Part shown: positions 7,123 through 16,157 of the stretch, piece after piece
Numbering within the stretch: position 1 is the stretch's first letter
Layout of the letters: every line of letters starts with the position of its first letter
DNA from: an uncultured bacterium
Lineage (GTDB): Bacteria > Cyanobacteriota > Vampirovibrionia > Gastranaerophilales > Gastranaerophilaceae
Length of the DNA: 64,000 nucleotides
Assembly: GCA_900319365.1 (NCBI GenBank)
Contig: ONOE01000003.1
Span: forward strand, 97,383-161,382
Reading direction: 5' to 3'
Translations under genes and position numbers: made by a program
Notes under the pieces: model-generated
What the model saw: the letters and a program-made list of their open reading frames with translations, nothing else
Told to the model about the DNA's origin: nothing
Databases searched by the model: none

Positions 7123-8652
7123 ATGAGAATTAATAGAATTGAAAATAATAACACCCCGAAAAAAAGAAATGTAAATTTTAAAGGCGGAATGGGCGCCTTA
7201 TCAAATGCCCTTTATACGCTCGGTAACAATGATATGTTAAATGCATCGTTTGTTGATGTATTTGCAATGGACACCCCAAGAACCATTGTAGAAACAAAAT
7301 ACAGAGGCAAACAGGCAGGTATTGAAATGGGATTTAGAGAATACACGGGAACTTTTATTGCAGAGTTCTCTGCGGCTGTCTTTGCCGTGCTGGCTTCTAA
7401 ACTTATTTCCAAAAAGTTAAATCCGCAAGTCAAGGTAAATTCAGGCTCTTGGATTACAAATAACGGGCTTGAGGTTTTGGACGATATTTACAAAAAATCC
7501 GATAAAACCCCTAAAGGATACGTTTCAAAGGTTTTAAATTCTTTGTCTGGTGTTGTCGGTGCACAGAAAAAGAACTTTGCCGATTTAGACAAAGAAAAAA
7601 CAACTTCAATCGTTGAAAAGTTAACCGACCTTATCACTAACGATAAAGACAAAAAAGCAGGCAAAAAAGAACTTAATGAAGTTCAAAACGAAATAATCAA
7701 ACTTCTCGGCGCTGATAATAACATAACCGTTAAATCGGGCGACAAAGAGTTATCATCAAATTTAACCCATACATTAAGAGATATCGTTGATTCGGGTAAA
7801 AACATTTTCTTTAACGAAGCTAAACAGGAAAGCGGTCAAATCCTGTCAAAATTGAGGAAAATGAATAATTTAAGGCTCGGTATTGCAATTCCTTTATCAA
7901 TGGGGCTTGCGATTACAAACCAGTATATTAACAGATACCTAACAAAGAAAAGAACTGGCATTGATAACTTTGTCGGAGAAAACGGCTATCAAAATAACGT
8001 AAAATCTCAAAAAGAAAAAGGAAAAGAAAAAGGCTTGTGGCTCAAGAAACTTATTTCTGCAGGGGTTTTTGTACTTATGCTTACAAAGGTAATGGGTGTT
8101 AAAAAGCCTGCGGATCTTGTTAAAAAACTTGAATTTGACGGGCCTGCAACAAGCGGAAATGCGATAAAAACAATATACGGGACATTGATTTTGGGCAGGA
8201 TTTTTGCATCTAAGGATTCAACGGAGTTAAGAGAAACTAACGTAAGAGATTATTTGGGATTTTTGAACTGGCTTGTATTGGGCGGTTTTGTAGCAAAAGG
8301 CGTAGGACAAATGCTTGACCCCACACAAAAAGAATTGTTTAACATTACAAAAGAGGGCAAAGGTGTAAAACATTGGCTGCAAAATGTTTCGTTGAAATCT
8401 CAAAAGGAAATCATTGCGCAGGGCGGAAATGTTAAATCTAATTTGAGAAAACTCAATATTGCGCAAATGTCAGGAATTGCATACAGCGCAATCATGCTGG
8501 GCGTTTTGCTTCCGAAGTTAAACATCTGGATGACAAGACACAGCGGTAAAAAACAGCAGACTCAAGCGCCTCAAGACCAAACAAAAACCGCAAACGTAAA
8601 TTTTAAATCCAATTTTATGTCAATGGATGAATTTACCAAAAAGAAAGCTTAA
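7123..8652 (+). CDS. Hypothetical membrane protein with NVNFKG motif
   Basis: A 509-residue protein of unknown function. The N terminus is polar and carries NVNFKGG at about residues 18-24; a related NVNFKS occurs near the C terminus. There is no signal peptide. Hydrophobic stretches are visible at about residues 75-105 (FIAEFSAAVFAVLASKLI), 250-270 (LGIAIPLSMGLAI), 310-330 (LISAGVFVLMLTKVM), 345-365 and 450-470, suggesting a multi-pass membrane protein. A GGAGA site precedes the ATG. The gene ends at a strong bidirectional terminator. Proteins beginning with FKG-type motifs are, to my recollection, a hallmark of Gastranaerophilales; the function is unknown. Confidence 0.7.
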   Translation: MRINRIENNNTPKKRNVNFKGGMGALSNALYTLGNNDMLNASFVDVFAMDTPRTIVETKYRGKQAGIEMGFREYTGTFIAEFSAAVFAVLASKLISKKLNPQVKVNSGSWITNNGLEVLDDIYKKSDKTPKGYVSKVLNSLSGVVGAQKKNFADLDKEKTTSIVEKLTDLITNDKDKKAGKKELNEVQNEIIKLLGADNNITVKSGDKELSSNLTHTLRDIVDSGKNIFFNEAKQESGQILSKLRKMNNLRLGIAIPLSMGLAITNQYINRYLTKKRTGIDNFVGENGYQNNVKSQKEKGKEKGLWLKKLISAGVFVLMLTKVMGVKKPADLVKKLEFDGPATSGNAIKTIYGTLILGRIFASKDSTELRETNVRDYLGFLNWLVLGGFVAKGVGQMLDPTQKELFNITKEGKGVKHWLQNVSLKSQKEIIAQGGNVKSNLRKLNIAQMSGIAYSAIMLGVLLPKLNIWMTRHSGKKQQTQAPQDQTKTANVNFKSNFMSMDEFTKKKA

Positions 8653-8672
8653 CCTTAATACTATACACGAAC

Positions 8673-8708
8673 AAAAATCCCTTATTTGAAGTCAAATAAG
8701 GGATTTTT
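8673..8708. terminator. Bidirectional terminator between convergent genes
   Basis: A perfect 17-bp inverted repeat (8673-8689 with 8692-8708) starting AAAAATCCC and ending GGGATTTTT, so it supplies a T run on both strands. It separates the convergent 7123 gene and the M48-like gene. Confidence 0.9.
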
Positions 8709-8731
8709 GCATTGAAAATATTTATTATAAA

Positions 8732-9550
8732 CTATTGAGCGTTTAACAATCCGTAAACCGCATCCCAACCGCTGATGCCGCCTCTTACTTTGAATTTTGC
8801 AATTTTATTTGCTGTTGTTTTTGCGGCTTTTTTGTAAGTTTTATTGTAGTTGTTGAGAAGTTTTTTGTTTGATTTTCTTTCGCTTACAACTGTATTTGCA
8901 TAAGTTAAGAATATTTTATATTCGTTGCAGCTGTAACCTGCTTTTAATTTTTGCGGATAAGCATAAGAAATATAATCATAGATATTTAATGCTTTTTCAG
9001 CGTTTGCGGGACGTCCTACGATTGCATCCCAGTATGTGCCTGTTTGTTTTGTATAAACAACGATTGCTGCAAGAGGGTTATAACCTGCGTTTACCATTAA
9101 ATTTACGGCAACTAAATCTGCATCTTTATCTGCTTTTGATGTTTGGTAATCTGATGCAAATGTTTGAATTGTGCTTGTTGTGTTGGTTGTAGTTGTTGAA
9201 TCCGTAGTTACTGCGGCAGATTCAAGCAAATTCATAACTCTGTTTTTTGAACCGTGCCCTAAAATAATATGACCGAGTTCATTTGCTACAACGGCTGCCG
9301 TTTCATTATCGTTACCCGCAAAAGCAAGTTCCGAACTTGAAACGTTTACAACTCTTGTTGTTGCAAAATCCGCATTGCTCGGAGTGTCTGAAACAACCGT
9401 GAATTTTACGTTTGATGACGGTATTCCGTTTTTGGTCAATAATTGCTGACCGACTGTTTGAACTCTGTTTGCAGAGTTATACTTTGTTGCAGCGCTGCCG
9501 GGTATTGCGATAGCTACTGCAATAAAAAGACTTAACAATACTTTTTTCAT
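8732..9550 (-). CDS. Exported M48-like protein with altered zinc motif
   Basis: A 272-residue exported protein. The MKK start at 9550 is chosen because AAGGAG lies 9 bases ahead; the longer reading from 9574 has no site. A signal peptide ends near GSAA (residue ~21). The fold resembles M48 peptidases: VVNVSSSELAFAGNDNETAAVVANELGHIILGHGS, given here in short as the NELGH block at about residues 91-95, and the ADLVAVNLMVNAGYNP block that normally contains the third ligand. The first His of HExxH is Asn, and the E of the usual ExEAD motif is Asp (DKDAD). It is therefore probably not a standard zinc protease. The C-terminal half is Lys/Tyr-rich and unrecognised. Confidence 0.65.
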   Translation of the reverse strand: MKKVLLSLFIAVAIAIPGSAATKYNSANRVQTVGQQLLTKNGIPSSNVKFTVVSDTPSNADFATTRVVNVSSSELAFAGNDNETAAVVANELGHIILGHGSKNRVMNLLESAAVTTDSTTTTNTTSTIQTFASDYQTSKADKDADLVAVNLMVNAGYNPLAAIVVYTKQTGTYWDAIVGRPANAEKALNIYDYISYAYPQKLKAGYSCNEYKIFLTYANTVVSERKSNKKLLNNYNKTYKKAAKTTANKIAKFKVRGGISGWDAVYGLLNAQ

Positions 9551-9668
9551 AACATCTTTCTCCTTAAATTCCATTCAAAAATAATACACAATAGTATATT
9601 AGTCCAAATATATATTTTGTAAAATGGAAAAATCAATAAAAGATGTTATGTTAAGCAAAATTTTTGGC

Positions 9669-9800
9669 TTAATAATAAATATGGTTTAAGAAGTTTACGA
9701 TTTCTTCAACCGACATTTCAATACGTTTTTGCTGGGTTTCGGAATTGTACTTTTCAACTATACTTTCATAATCTTCTTCTTTGTCGAGCACCGCTGTCAT
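9669..9800 (-). CDS. Small hypothetical protein (43 residues)
   Basis: An open frame of 43 codons starts with ATG at 9800 preceded by AGG at a suitable distance. The product is acidic and helical-looking (VEEIVNFLNHIYY at its C terminus) with no signal peptide or membrane segment. It lies in the gap between the M16-like gene and the M48-like gene, on the same strand as both. It is not recognised and could be non-coding by chance, but the site and composition favour a real small gene. Confidence 0.45.
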   Translation of the reverse strand: MTAVLDKEEDYESIVEKYNSETQQKRIEMSVEEIVNFLNHIYY

Positions 9801-9897
9801 AATTTACCTGCTTTCTACACGTTCACACTAATTACAAGAATGCTCAAAGTTATGAATTGCCTTATTTTTTATAAATATTTACAAAAGTTAAAAAATA

Positions 9898-11115
9898 TTA
9901 TTCTGGCTTAATAATTGATAAAACGTACTTATCATCGGTAAAGTATGTTTGTGCACACTTGAGAATTTCTTCTTTTGTTACGCTTTGTACCTGCTGCTTA
10001 ATGTTTTCCGAATAATTATAGCCCAAACCCAGAACATCATATTTTGCATAAGAACATGCTTGCTGAATATTGGTTTCTTCAAGAAATTCATATTTGCCGA
10101 TAATATTTGTTTTTGCATTTTCAAGTTCTTCATCGGTTACGGGATAAGTTTTGATTTCTTTGATTTCTTTGTCGAAACCTTTCAGGCATGTATCAATGTT
10201 TGACGGTGCGGTTGCAATATAAATCATGAAGTTGCCTGCATATTTGTATGTTTCGTAAGAACTGCGAACAACGTAAGCAAGCCCCTGTTGATCCCTTAAT
10301 CTGGCAAACAGTCTTGAACTCAAACCGCTTGATCCGAGAATGATATTTAATAACACGATAGCGGGATAATCCGCTTCGCCGTATGTCGGAAGCAGCCAGC
10401 CTTTAATGATATGCGCCTGATTTAAATCGGGACGTGTGTTTATAGCATCTTTGATTTCGTTGAGTTCGGGTTTTTCTATCATAAAGTTTCCGCTTGTTGA
10501 AAGCGGCAATCTGCCTATGGTTGAATTAACTTCCTCATAAATTCTGTCCTTATCAAGCGTTCCGACTATTGATAAACTCTTTTTGCTGTTATTTAAAATA
10601 TAAACATAAGCGTTTAATACATCTTCTTTTTTTACTTTGTTGATGTTTTCAAGGATTTTTACCAAAGAGTTTCCGTAATAATGGTTTTCAAACATTTTAC
10701 GATAATATGCGTCCATTGCGACGGTGCGGGGAGAATCCAATTCTGTCGTAATTTCGCCGATTAATTTTGTTCTTTCGTTTTCAAAATTTTCAAATGTTGA
10801 ATTTTTCAAAATGTCGTTCATAAGTTCCAAAGCTTTGGAAAAATCTTCATTCAAGCAGATAAATTTAATTCTCAAATAGTTGGGGAAAAGTTCTGCGGCA
10901 AAATCAATCGCATATTTTTCAAATTCGTTTGCAAGTTGTTCGGAATTATATTTTTTTGTTCCCTGCAAAAGTAATCTTGCCATAAGAGTATAAACCCCGG
11001 GGATTTCTTCGGGCAGATTTATTGAAAAATCTAAACACAAAGCCATTCTTGGGGTATTTTTATTTTGTTTATATATAAGACCCGTATCGTTCTGTAATCG
11101 TAAAATTTCAACCAT
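9898..11115 (-). CDS. M16 (pitrilysin) family protein lacking the zinc-binding motif
   Basis: A 405-residue M16-fold protein with the two-domain length of a bacterial M16B subunit. Family marks include LLLQGTKKYNSEQLANEFE near residues 48-66, ILGSSGLSSRLFARLRDQQGLAY at about 265-287 and the TDEELENAK helix. Where active members have HxxEH before the FxGT block, this protein has TLMAR, so the catalytic His, Glu and His are absent. Such proteins commonly act as the inactive partner of an active M16 subunit, or as processing-peptidase-like scaffolds; no active partner is in the window. There is no signal peptide. GGAGAA precedes the ATG. It is divergent from yifB. Confidence 0.8.
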   Translation of the reverse strand: MVEILRLQNDTGLIYKQNKNTPRMALCLDFSINLPEEIPGVYTLMARLLLQGTKKYNSEQLANEFEKYAIDFAAELFPNYLRIKFICLNEDFSKALELMNDILKNSTFENFENERTKLIGEITTELDSPRTVAMDAYYRKMFENHYYGNSLVKILENINKVKKEDVLNAYVYILNNSKKSLSIVGTLDKDRIYEEVNSTIGRLPLSTSGNFMIEKPELNEIKDAINTRPDLNQAHIIKGWLLPTYGEADYPAIVLLNIILGSSGLSSRLFARLRDQQGLAYVVRSSYETYKYAGNFMIYIATAPSNIDTCLKGFDKEIKEIKTYPVTDEELENAKTNIIGKYEFLEETNIQQACSYAKYDVLGLGYNYSENIKQQVQSVTKEEILKCAQTYFTDDKYVLSIIKPE

Positions 11116-11192
11116 AATTTTCTCCTATATCGGGATTTTATCATAAGGACATGCAAAAGACAAATAATTAACTTTTACGTTTTTGGATTTTA

Positions 11193-11201
11193 TGCTATAC
11201 T
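11193..11201 (+). promoter_or_regulatory. Extended -10 giving a predicted leaderless yifB mRNA
   Basis: TGC then TATACT (11196-11201), followed by exactly six bases and the ATG at 11208. A transcript starting at the usual +1 would begin at the start codon. No Shine-Dalgarno is present. Confidence 0.55.
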
Positions 11202-11207
11202 GCACCT

Positions 11208-12755
11208 ATGGTTAACAGGGTTAATACAGGTGCCGTAATAGGTCTTAATTCTTATAAAGTTTGGGTGGAAACAGATGTTATTAATTCTCTGCCTGCCGTA
11301 TCTGTTGTCGGGCTGCCCGATGCTGCCGTAAATGAAGCAAAAGACAGGGTTAAATCCGCAATAAAAAACTCAGGGTATACTTTCCCTGGGCAAAAAGTTG
11401 TCATAAACCTTGCTCCCGCTGATTTAAAGAAAAACGGCACAAGCTTTGATTTGCCGATGGCGGTCGGGGTATTGATTGAAGAAGAAGTCCTGACTCAAGA
11501 ACAGGTTGATGATTATGCTTTTGCGGGTGAACTTGCGCTTGACGGTTTAATTCGTCCCGTTACGGGGATATTACCTTTGGTTCTGGGGCTAAAAGAACAG
11601 GGGATTAAAAATATAATAGTTCCCAAAGAAAATGCAAAAGAAGCCGCATTGATTGACGGAATAAATGTATATGGTGCCGCTCATTTGACAGATGTTGTTT
11701 CGCATTTTACGGATAATCCGCTTTGTGTCACAAAAATCAATGCAAAAGAATATCTTGCGCAGCAATCGGAAAATCTGGAATATATTTATGATTTCAAAGA
11801 TGTAAAAGGACAGCAGAAAGCTAAAAAGGCGCTTGAAATTGCGGCTGCGGGAGGTCATAATATTTTAATGATCGGCTCTCCGGGGTCGGGTAAAACAATG
11901 ATGGCAAAATGTTTTCCCTCAATTCTTCCTCCGCTTGAACTTGATGAAGCGCTTGAACTTACCAAAATCTACAGCGTATCGGGACTTTTGCCGCCTGATG
12001 AACCGTTAATTACCAAACGCCCGTTCAGAGGAGTGCACCATACGGCGTCCGCAAACGGAATTATCGGGGGCGGAACGAACCCCAAACCCGGAGAAATTAC
12101 GCTTGCGCACAGAGGGGTTTTGTTTCTTGATGAAATGGTGGAGTTCCCCCGAAATGTTCTTGAAGTTTTAAGGCAGCCTTTGGAAGACGGGGAAATCGTT
12201 ATATCACGAGCGATGCACTCGGTTAAATATCCCGCAAAATTTATATTGCTCGGTGCTATGAACCCTTGTCCGTGCGGATTTTTAGGGGATAAAGAAAAAC
12301 ATTGTACATGTTCTGATTTCCAGATAACACGATATCTTTCAAAACTGTCGGGACCATTGCTTGACCGAATAGATTTACAAATCAACGTTCCCCGCCTTAC
12401 GCCGTCCGAACTTTTAAATACCGAACCGCCTAAAGAGGGTTCAAAAGAAATCAGGCAAAGAGTCGTAAAAGCCCGTCAAATTCAGCTTGAAAGGTACAAA
12501 AACGATAATATTTTTACAAATTCCGAATTGACTCCGAAACTGATTAAAAAGTATTGCGAACTTGATGAAGTATCTAAACAGATGATGAAAGCTGCAATTG
12601 TAAAATATCAGCTCTCGGGCAGAAGATATGACAGAATTTTGAAACTTGCGCGAACAATTGCCGATTTGGATTCAAGTGAAAAGATTACTCAAATGCATTT
12701 AACTCAGGCACTTCAATTCAGAATGTTTAATCTTGCGGATTACGGCAAGGGTTAA
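11208..12755 (+). CDS. yifB: YifB/ComM family Mg chelatase-like AAA+ ATPase
   Basis: A 515-residue AAA+ protein of the YifB/ComM family. In Proteobacteria ComM is a branch-migration helicase used in natural transformation. An N-terminal Lon-protease-like ChlI domain spans about residues 1-180 (SVVGLPDAAVNEAKDRVKSA, LPMAVGVL). The ATPase domain has Walker A GSPGSGKT near residue 222, Walker B FLDEM, and the NPCPCGFLGD and LLDRIDLQI blocks. A C-terminal helical domain ends the protein, where YQLSGRRYDRILKLARTIADL is typical. Length is normal. No ribosome site is seen; an extended -10 abuts the ATG. It precedes purA by 77 bases with a terminator-like hairpin between. Confidence 0.92.
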   Translation: MVNRVNTGAVIGLNSYKVWVETDVINSLPAVSVVGLPDAAVNEAKDRVKSAIKNSGYTFPGQKVVINLAPADLKKNGTSFDLPMAVGVLIEEEVLTQEQVDDYAFAGELALDGLIRPVTGILPLVLGLKEQGIKNIIVPKENAKEAALIDGINVYGAAHLTDVVSHFTDNPLCVTKINAKEYLAQQSENLEYIYDFKDVKGQQKAKKALEIAAAGGHNILMIGSPGSGKTMMAKCFPSILPPLELDEALELTKIYSVSGLLPPDEPLITKRPFRGVHHTASANGIIGGGTNPKPGEITLAHRGVLFLDEMVEFPRNVLEVLRQPLEDGEIVISRAMHSVKYPAKFILLGAMNPCPCGFLGDKEKHCTCSDFQITRYLSKLSGPLLDRIDLQINVPRLTPSELLNTEPPKEGSKEIRQRVVKARQIQLERYKNDNIFTNSELTPKLIKKYCELDEVSKQMMKAAIVKYQLSGRRYDRILKLARTIADLDSSEKITQMHLTQALQFRMFNLADYGKG

Positions 12756-12786
12756 ATTTTTTAGAGCTTTTAAACCCTCGTTTTTT
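12747..12786 (+). terminator. Probable terminator after yifB
   Basis: AGGGTTAAA (12748-12756, overlapping the stop codon) pairs with TTTAAACCCT (12769-12778) with one bulged base, followed by CG and six T residues (12781-12786). Confidence 0.5.
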
Positions 12787-12832
12787 CATGATAAAATAAT
12801 AGTGCAAACAGTTTAAAAAGAGGGATATTATT

Positions 12833-14116
12833 ATGTCAAATAAGGTTGTTATAGGCGCCCAATGGGGTGATGAAGGCAAAGCAAAAATTACGGATTTGCT
12901 TGCGCAAAAATCTGATTTAATTATAAGATATCAGGGCGGTTGCAATGCAGGGCATACCGTTGTTACGGACGGAAGAACTTTCAAATTTCATTTGATACCG
13001 TCAGGGATTTTGTATAAAAACAAAATCTGCCTTGTCGGTAACGGCACGGTTATTTTACCCGAATTTTTTGAACATGAAGTTAACGATTTGAAAAAAGAAA
13101 ATATTGATCTTTCGGGGCTAAAAGTCAGTCCGCTTGCAACGATTACAATGCCGTGGCATACGGAAGTTGACGGCTATAGCGAAGATAACGCTAAAAAAGG
13201 CAAAATCGGTACGACTAAAAAAGGCATAGGTCCCACTTATACGGATAAAATGGCAAGAATTGCTTTAAAAATTGAGGATTTATATTCTCCAGAGGCTTTG
13301 AGCGAAAAACTTGATGTAATTTTGCCGCTTAAAAATAAACAATTAAAAGAGGTTTACGGATTGAAAACTTATACAAAAGAAGAAGTTTTGGATTTGTGCA
13401 AAAACTATGCCAAAATATTTGAACCTTATGTTTGCTTTGATTGGCAGGATATGCTTCGAAAATTCAAAGCTGAAAAGAAAAACGTACTGTTTGAGGGTGC
13501 GCAAGGCGTAATGCTTGACGTCGATTTCGGGACTTATCCTTACGTTACAAGTTCAAACCCTATAGGCGGCGGAGCTGCAACAGGTTCAGGCTACGGACCG
13601 AAAATGATAGATGAAGTTATCGGTGTTGCAAAAGCTTATGTAACAAGGGTCGGCGAGGGTCCTTTTGTAACCGAGCTTACCGATTCCATGGGCGATACCA
13701 TAAGAGAAATCGGACATGAATTTGGCGTAACAACGGGCAGACCTCGCAGATGCGGCTGGTTTGATGCCGTAACGATGAAATATTCATGCTTGGTCGGTGG
13801 AATTACTTCTATAGCTTTAACAAAGGCAGATGTTTTTGATACGTTTGATGAAATAAAAATTTGTACCGCATACAAAGACAAACGCAACGGGAAATTATAC
13901 ACTTCTTACCCGACAGATGTTTATATTCACAAATATCTTGAACCGGTTTATGAAACAATGCAGGGCTGGAGGGAGAATATTTCGGGTATAAGAAAGTATG
14001 AAGATTTGCCTTTAAATGCAAAGAAATATTTTGAAAAACTTGAAGAAATATTAGATACACCGATTTCTATAATATCTGTCGGTCCTGATAGAGAACAGAC
14101 CATATTTAAAAAGTAA
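12833..14116 (+). CDS. purA: Adenylosuccinate synthetase
   Basis: A 427-residue enzyme joining IMP and aspartate with GTP to form adenylosuccinate in AMP synthesis. The N terminus reads GAQWGDEGKAK, where nearly all homologues have GDEGKGK; the codon is clearly GCA (Ala). Asp13-equivalent and the NAGHTV His are present. Other blocks are GIGPTYTDK, LFEGAQGVMLD, TSSNP, TTGRPRRCGW, LTKADVFD and the C-terminal VGPDREQTI. A GAGGG site precedes the ATG, with a TGATAAAAT extended -10 near 12789-12797. Length is standard. Confidence 0.96.
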   Translation: MSNKVVIGAQWGDEGKAKITDLLAQKSDLIIRYQGGCNAGHTVVTDGRTFKFHLIPSGILYKNKICLVGNGTVILPEFFEHEVNDLKKENIDLSGLKVSPLATITMPWHTEVDGYSEDNAKKGKIGTTKKGIGPTYTDKMARIALKIEDLYSPEALSEKLDVILPLKNKQLKEVYGLKTYTKEEVLDLCKNYAKIFEPYVCFDWQDMLRKFKAEKKNVLFEGAQGVMLDVDFGTYPYVTSSNPIGGGAATGSGYGPKMIDEVIGVAKAYVTRVGEGPFVTELTDSMGDTIREIGHEFGVTTGRPRRCGWFDAVTMKYSCLVGGITSIALTKADVFDTFDEIKICTAYKDKRNGKLYTSYPTDVYIHKYLEPVYETMQGWRENISGIRKYEDLPLNAKKYFEKLEEILDTPISIISVGPDREQTIFKK

Positions 14117-14222
14117 AATGCGAGTGTGAGCACAAGGGTATTCCCATTCTCTAAGGTTCACAAAGTTTACCGGAAGAATGCGGGCGCAATGCCTGACCTG
14201 CCTATATACAACATAAACTTTT

Positions 14223-15245
14223 TTAATACAGTCCCATTTCGATTACTTTTTTGCAAATGCGAACAGTATTTAACGCTGCGCCGATTCTTAAATTGTCTGC
14301 AACGCACCATAAAGAAATTCCGTTATCAAAAGCCAAATTCTTTCTTATTCTGCCGACAAAAACGGGGTCAACTCCCGAAGAATCTTTGGTCGTCGGATAT
14401 TCAAAGTTATCAATGTTATCGATAACTTTTACTCCGAATGAATTATTAAGGATTTCTCTTATTTGTTCGGGGGTTACTTTTTGTTCAAATTCAATATCAA
14501 CGGCTTCAGAATGGCTGTTGAATACCGGTACTCTGGCAGCTGTGCAAGAAATCGGCAAATCCGGTGCTAAATGAAGAATTTTTTTCGTTTCGTTTACGAC
14601 TTTCATTTCTTCCTTTGTGTAACCGTTTTCGCAGAAATTGTCTATTTGCGGAATTACGTTAAATGCAATTTCTTTTTTGAAAGCTTTCGGTTCAAATTTT
14701 TCGCCGTTCAGAGCTGCTTTAGTGTTTTCTCTGAGTTCATTAATCGCTTTTAACCCTGCGCCTGAAACAGCCTGGTAGGTAGAAACAAGCAATCTTTTGA
14801 TTTTGAATTTATCGTTTAACGGTTTCAAAACAAGCATCAATTGTGAGGTTGAACAATTCGGGTTTGAAATAATTCCTTTGTGTTTTTTCAAATCCTCATC
14901 GTTGACGTATGCAATGACAAGCGGAACATCGGGTTCCATTCTGAAAGCAGATGAATTATCAATCAATACGCCGCCTCTTTTAACGATTTCGGGTGCAAAA
15001 AGTTTTGATGTTGAAGCGCCCGCAGATGCAAGTACGATATTTACGCCGTCGAAACTTTCGGGCTTTGCTTCTTCTACCGTATATTCTTTTCCTTGAAAAG
15101 ATAACTTTGTTCCTGCGCTTTTAGAGCTTGATAAAAATTTTATTGAATTAAATTCAATGCCGAGTTCATCGACGATTTTTGTAATTTCTCTCCCTACAAC
15201 ACCTGTAGCACCTAAAATGGCGATGTTTGGTTTTTGCTTTGTCAT
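14223..15245 (-). CDS. asd: Aspartate-semialdehyde dehydrogenase
   Basis: A 340-residue NADP-dependent enzyme converting aspartyl phosphate to aspartate semialdehyde for lysine, threonine, methionine and diaminopimelate synthesis. The NADP loop GATGVVGRE is at about residues 11-19. The active-site Cys lies in NPNCSTSQL near residue 130, YQAVSGAG follows, and the substrate-binding RVPVFNSHSEAV block is near residue 240. An AGAGAGG site precedes the ATG. It is convergent with purA. dapF elsewhere in the window uses the same pathway. Confidence 0.95.
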   Translation of the reverse strand: MTKQKPNIAILGATGVVGREITKIVDELGIEFNSIKFLSSSKSAGTKLSFQGKEYTVEEAKPESFDGVNIVLASAGASTSKLFAPEIVKRGGVLIDNSSAFRMEPDVPLVIAYVNDEDLKKHKGIISNPNCSTSQLMLVLKPLNDKFKIKRLLVSTYQAVSGAGLKAINELRENTKAALNGEKFEPKAFKKEIAFNVIPQIDNFCENGYTKEEMKVVNETKKILHLAPDLPISCTAARVPVFNSHSEAVDIEFEQKVTPEQIREILNNSFGVKVIDNIDNFEYPTTKDSSGVDPVFVGRIRKNLAFDNGISLWCVADNLRIGAALNTVRICKKVIEMGLY

Positions 15246-15352
15246 ATTGCCTGACCTCTCTTTGATTTATCACATACTAATAAACTATAATTTCGACAAA
15301 AAGTCAAATGAGGTATGTATTAAAAAATCTATGCAACAGTCAACAAAATATT

Positions 15353-15382
15353 GTCATTTTGAGCAAAACGAGCAATCGCCTT
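15353..15382 (+). repeat. Dispersed repeat unit (GTCATTTTGAG...AATCGCC type)
   Basis: This 30-base intergenic stretch matches the one at 42496-42527 in its ends (GTCATTYTGAG and AATCGCCTT) with a variable A/G-rich middle. Both copies are outside genes. Confidence 0.4.
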
Positions 15383-15417
15383 TTTGAACAAATTTTTAAC
15401 ATTCTTGCCATGTGGTG

Positions 15418-15423
15418 TATAAT
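15418..15423 (+). promoter_or_regulatory. -10 element for rph
   Basis: A perfect TATAAT at 15418-15423, 17 bases after TTTAAC (15395-15400). Transcription would start about 12 bases ahead of the rph ATG, just upstream of or within the GGAGG. Confidence 0.45.
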
Positions 15424-15440
15424 AAATGCGGAGGGTTAAT

Positions 15441-16148
15441 ATGAGAATAGAAAACAGAAAAAATGATGAATTAAGGGAAGTAAAATTTACGGTCGATTAT
15501 ACAAAACATGCTCCGGGTTCGGTGCTTGTCGAATTTGGTGATACAAAAGTTATCACAACGGCAAGTGTAGAACAAGGCAAACCGAAATGGATGGATAAAG
15601 ATGACCCCAGAGGTTGGCTTACTGCCGAATATTCGCTTTTGCCGACGTCAACTTCAACAAGATGCAAAAGAGAAAGATCAAAGGTCTCGGGGCGTACGTA
15701 CGAAATCCAAAGGCTTATCGGCAGAAGTTTAAGAGCTGCCGTTGATTTGACAAAAATTCCAGATTTAACAATAACGATTGATGCTGATGTTATTCAGGCA
15801 GACGGCGGAACAAGAACCGCAAGTATTTGCGGCGGGTATGTTGCGCTTTGTGAGGCTGTTCATAAATTGATGCAGGACGGAACTTTAGCTCAAAATCCTA
15901 TCGTTGAGCCCATTGCCGCAATTTCGGCAGGAATTGTCGATGGCGAAGTAAGGCTGGATCTTAATTATGAAGAGGATTCGCATGCTCAGGTTGATTCAAA
16001 TATCGTTTTAACAAAAAGCGGCAAAATCGTTGATTTTCAAACAACCGCAGAAGGCGGACCTTATGAATATGACAAGATGATAGAGATATTTAACGTTGCA
16101 AAATCAGGTATTGAAAAAATTATTGCAAAATATCCGATTTTGATGTAA
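15441..16148 (+). CDS. rph: Ribonuclease PH
   Basis: A 235-residue phosphorolytic 3'-5' exoribonuclease that trims tRNA 3' ends. The start at 15441 is chosen over an upstream ATG at 15426 because GGAGGG sits 6 bases ahead. Conserved blocks include GDTKVITTASVE, GWLTAEYSLLP, EIQRLIGRSLRA, the catalytic DADVIQADGGTRTASI and the C-terminal FQTTAEGGPY. Length is normal. A secreted-protein gene begins 9 bases after its stop and may be co-transcribed. Confidence 0.95.
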   Translation: MRIENRKNDELREVKFTVDYTKHAPGSVLVEFGDTKVITTASVEQGKPKWMDKDDPRGWLTAEYSLLPTSTSTRCKRERSKVSGRTYEIQRLIGRSLRAAVDLTKIPDLTITIDADVIQADGGTRTASICGGYVALCEAVHKLMQDGTLAQNPIVEPIAAISAGIVDGEVRLDLNYEEDSHAQVDSNIVLTKSGKIVDFQTTAEGGPYEYDKMIEIFNVAKSGIEKIIAKYPILM

Positions 16149-16157
16149 ATTCTTGTT

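Noticed and set aside
14117..14222. Possible small gene or RNA between purA and asd
   Set aside because: No ribosome site, no sustained frame and no clear hairpin; left unassigned.
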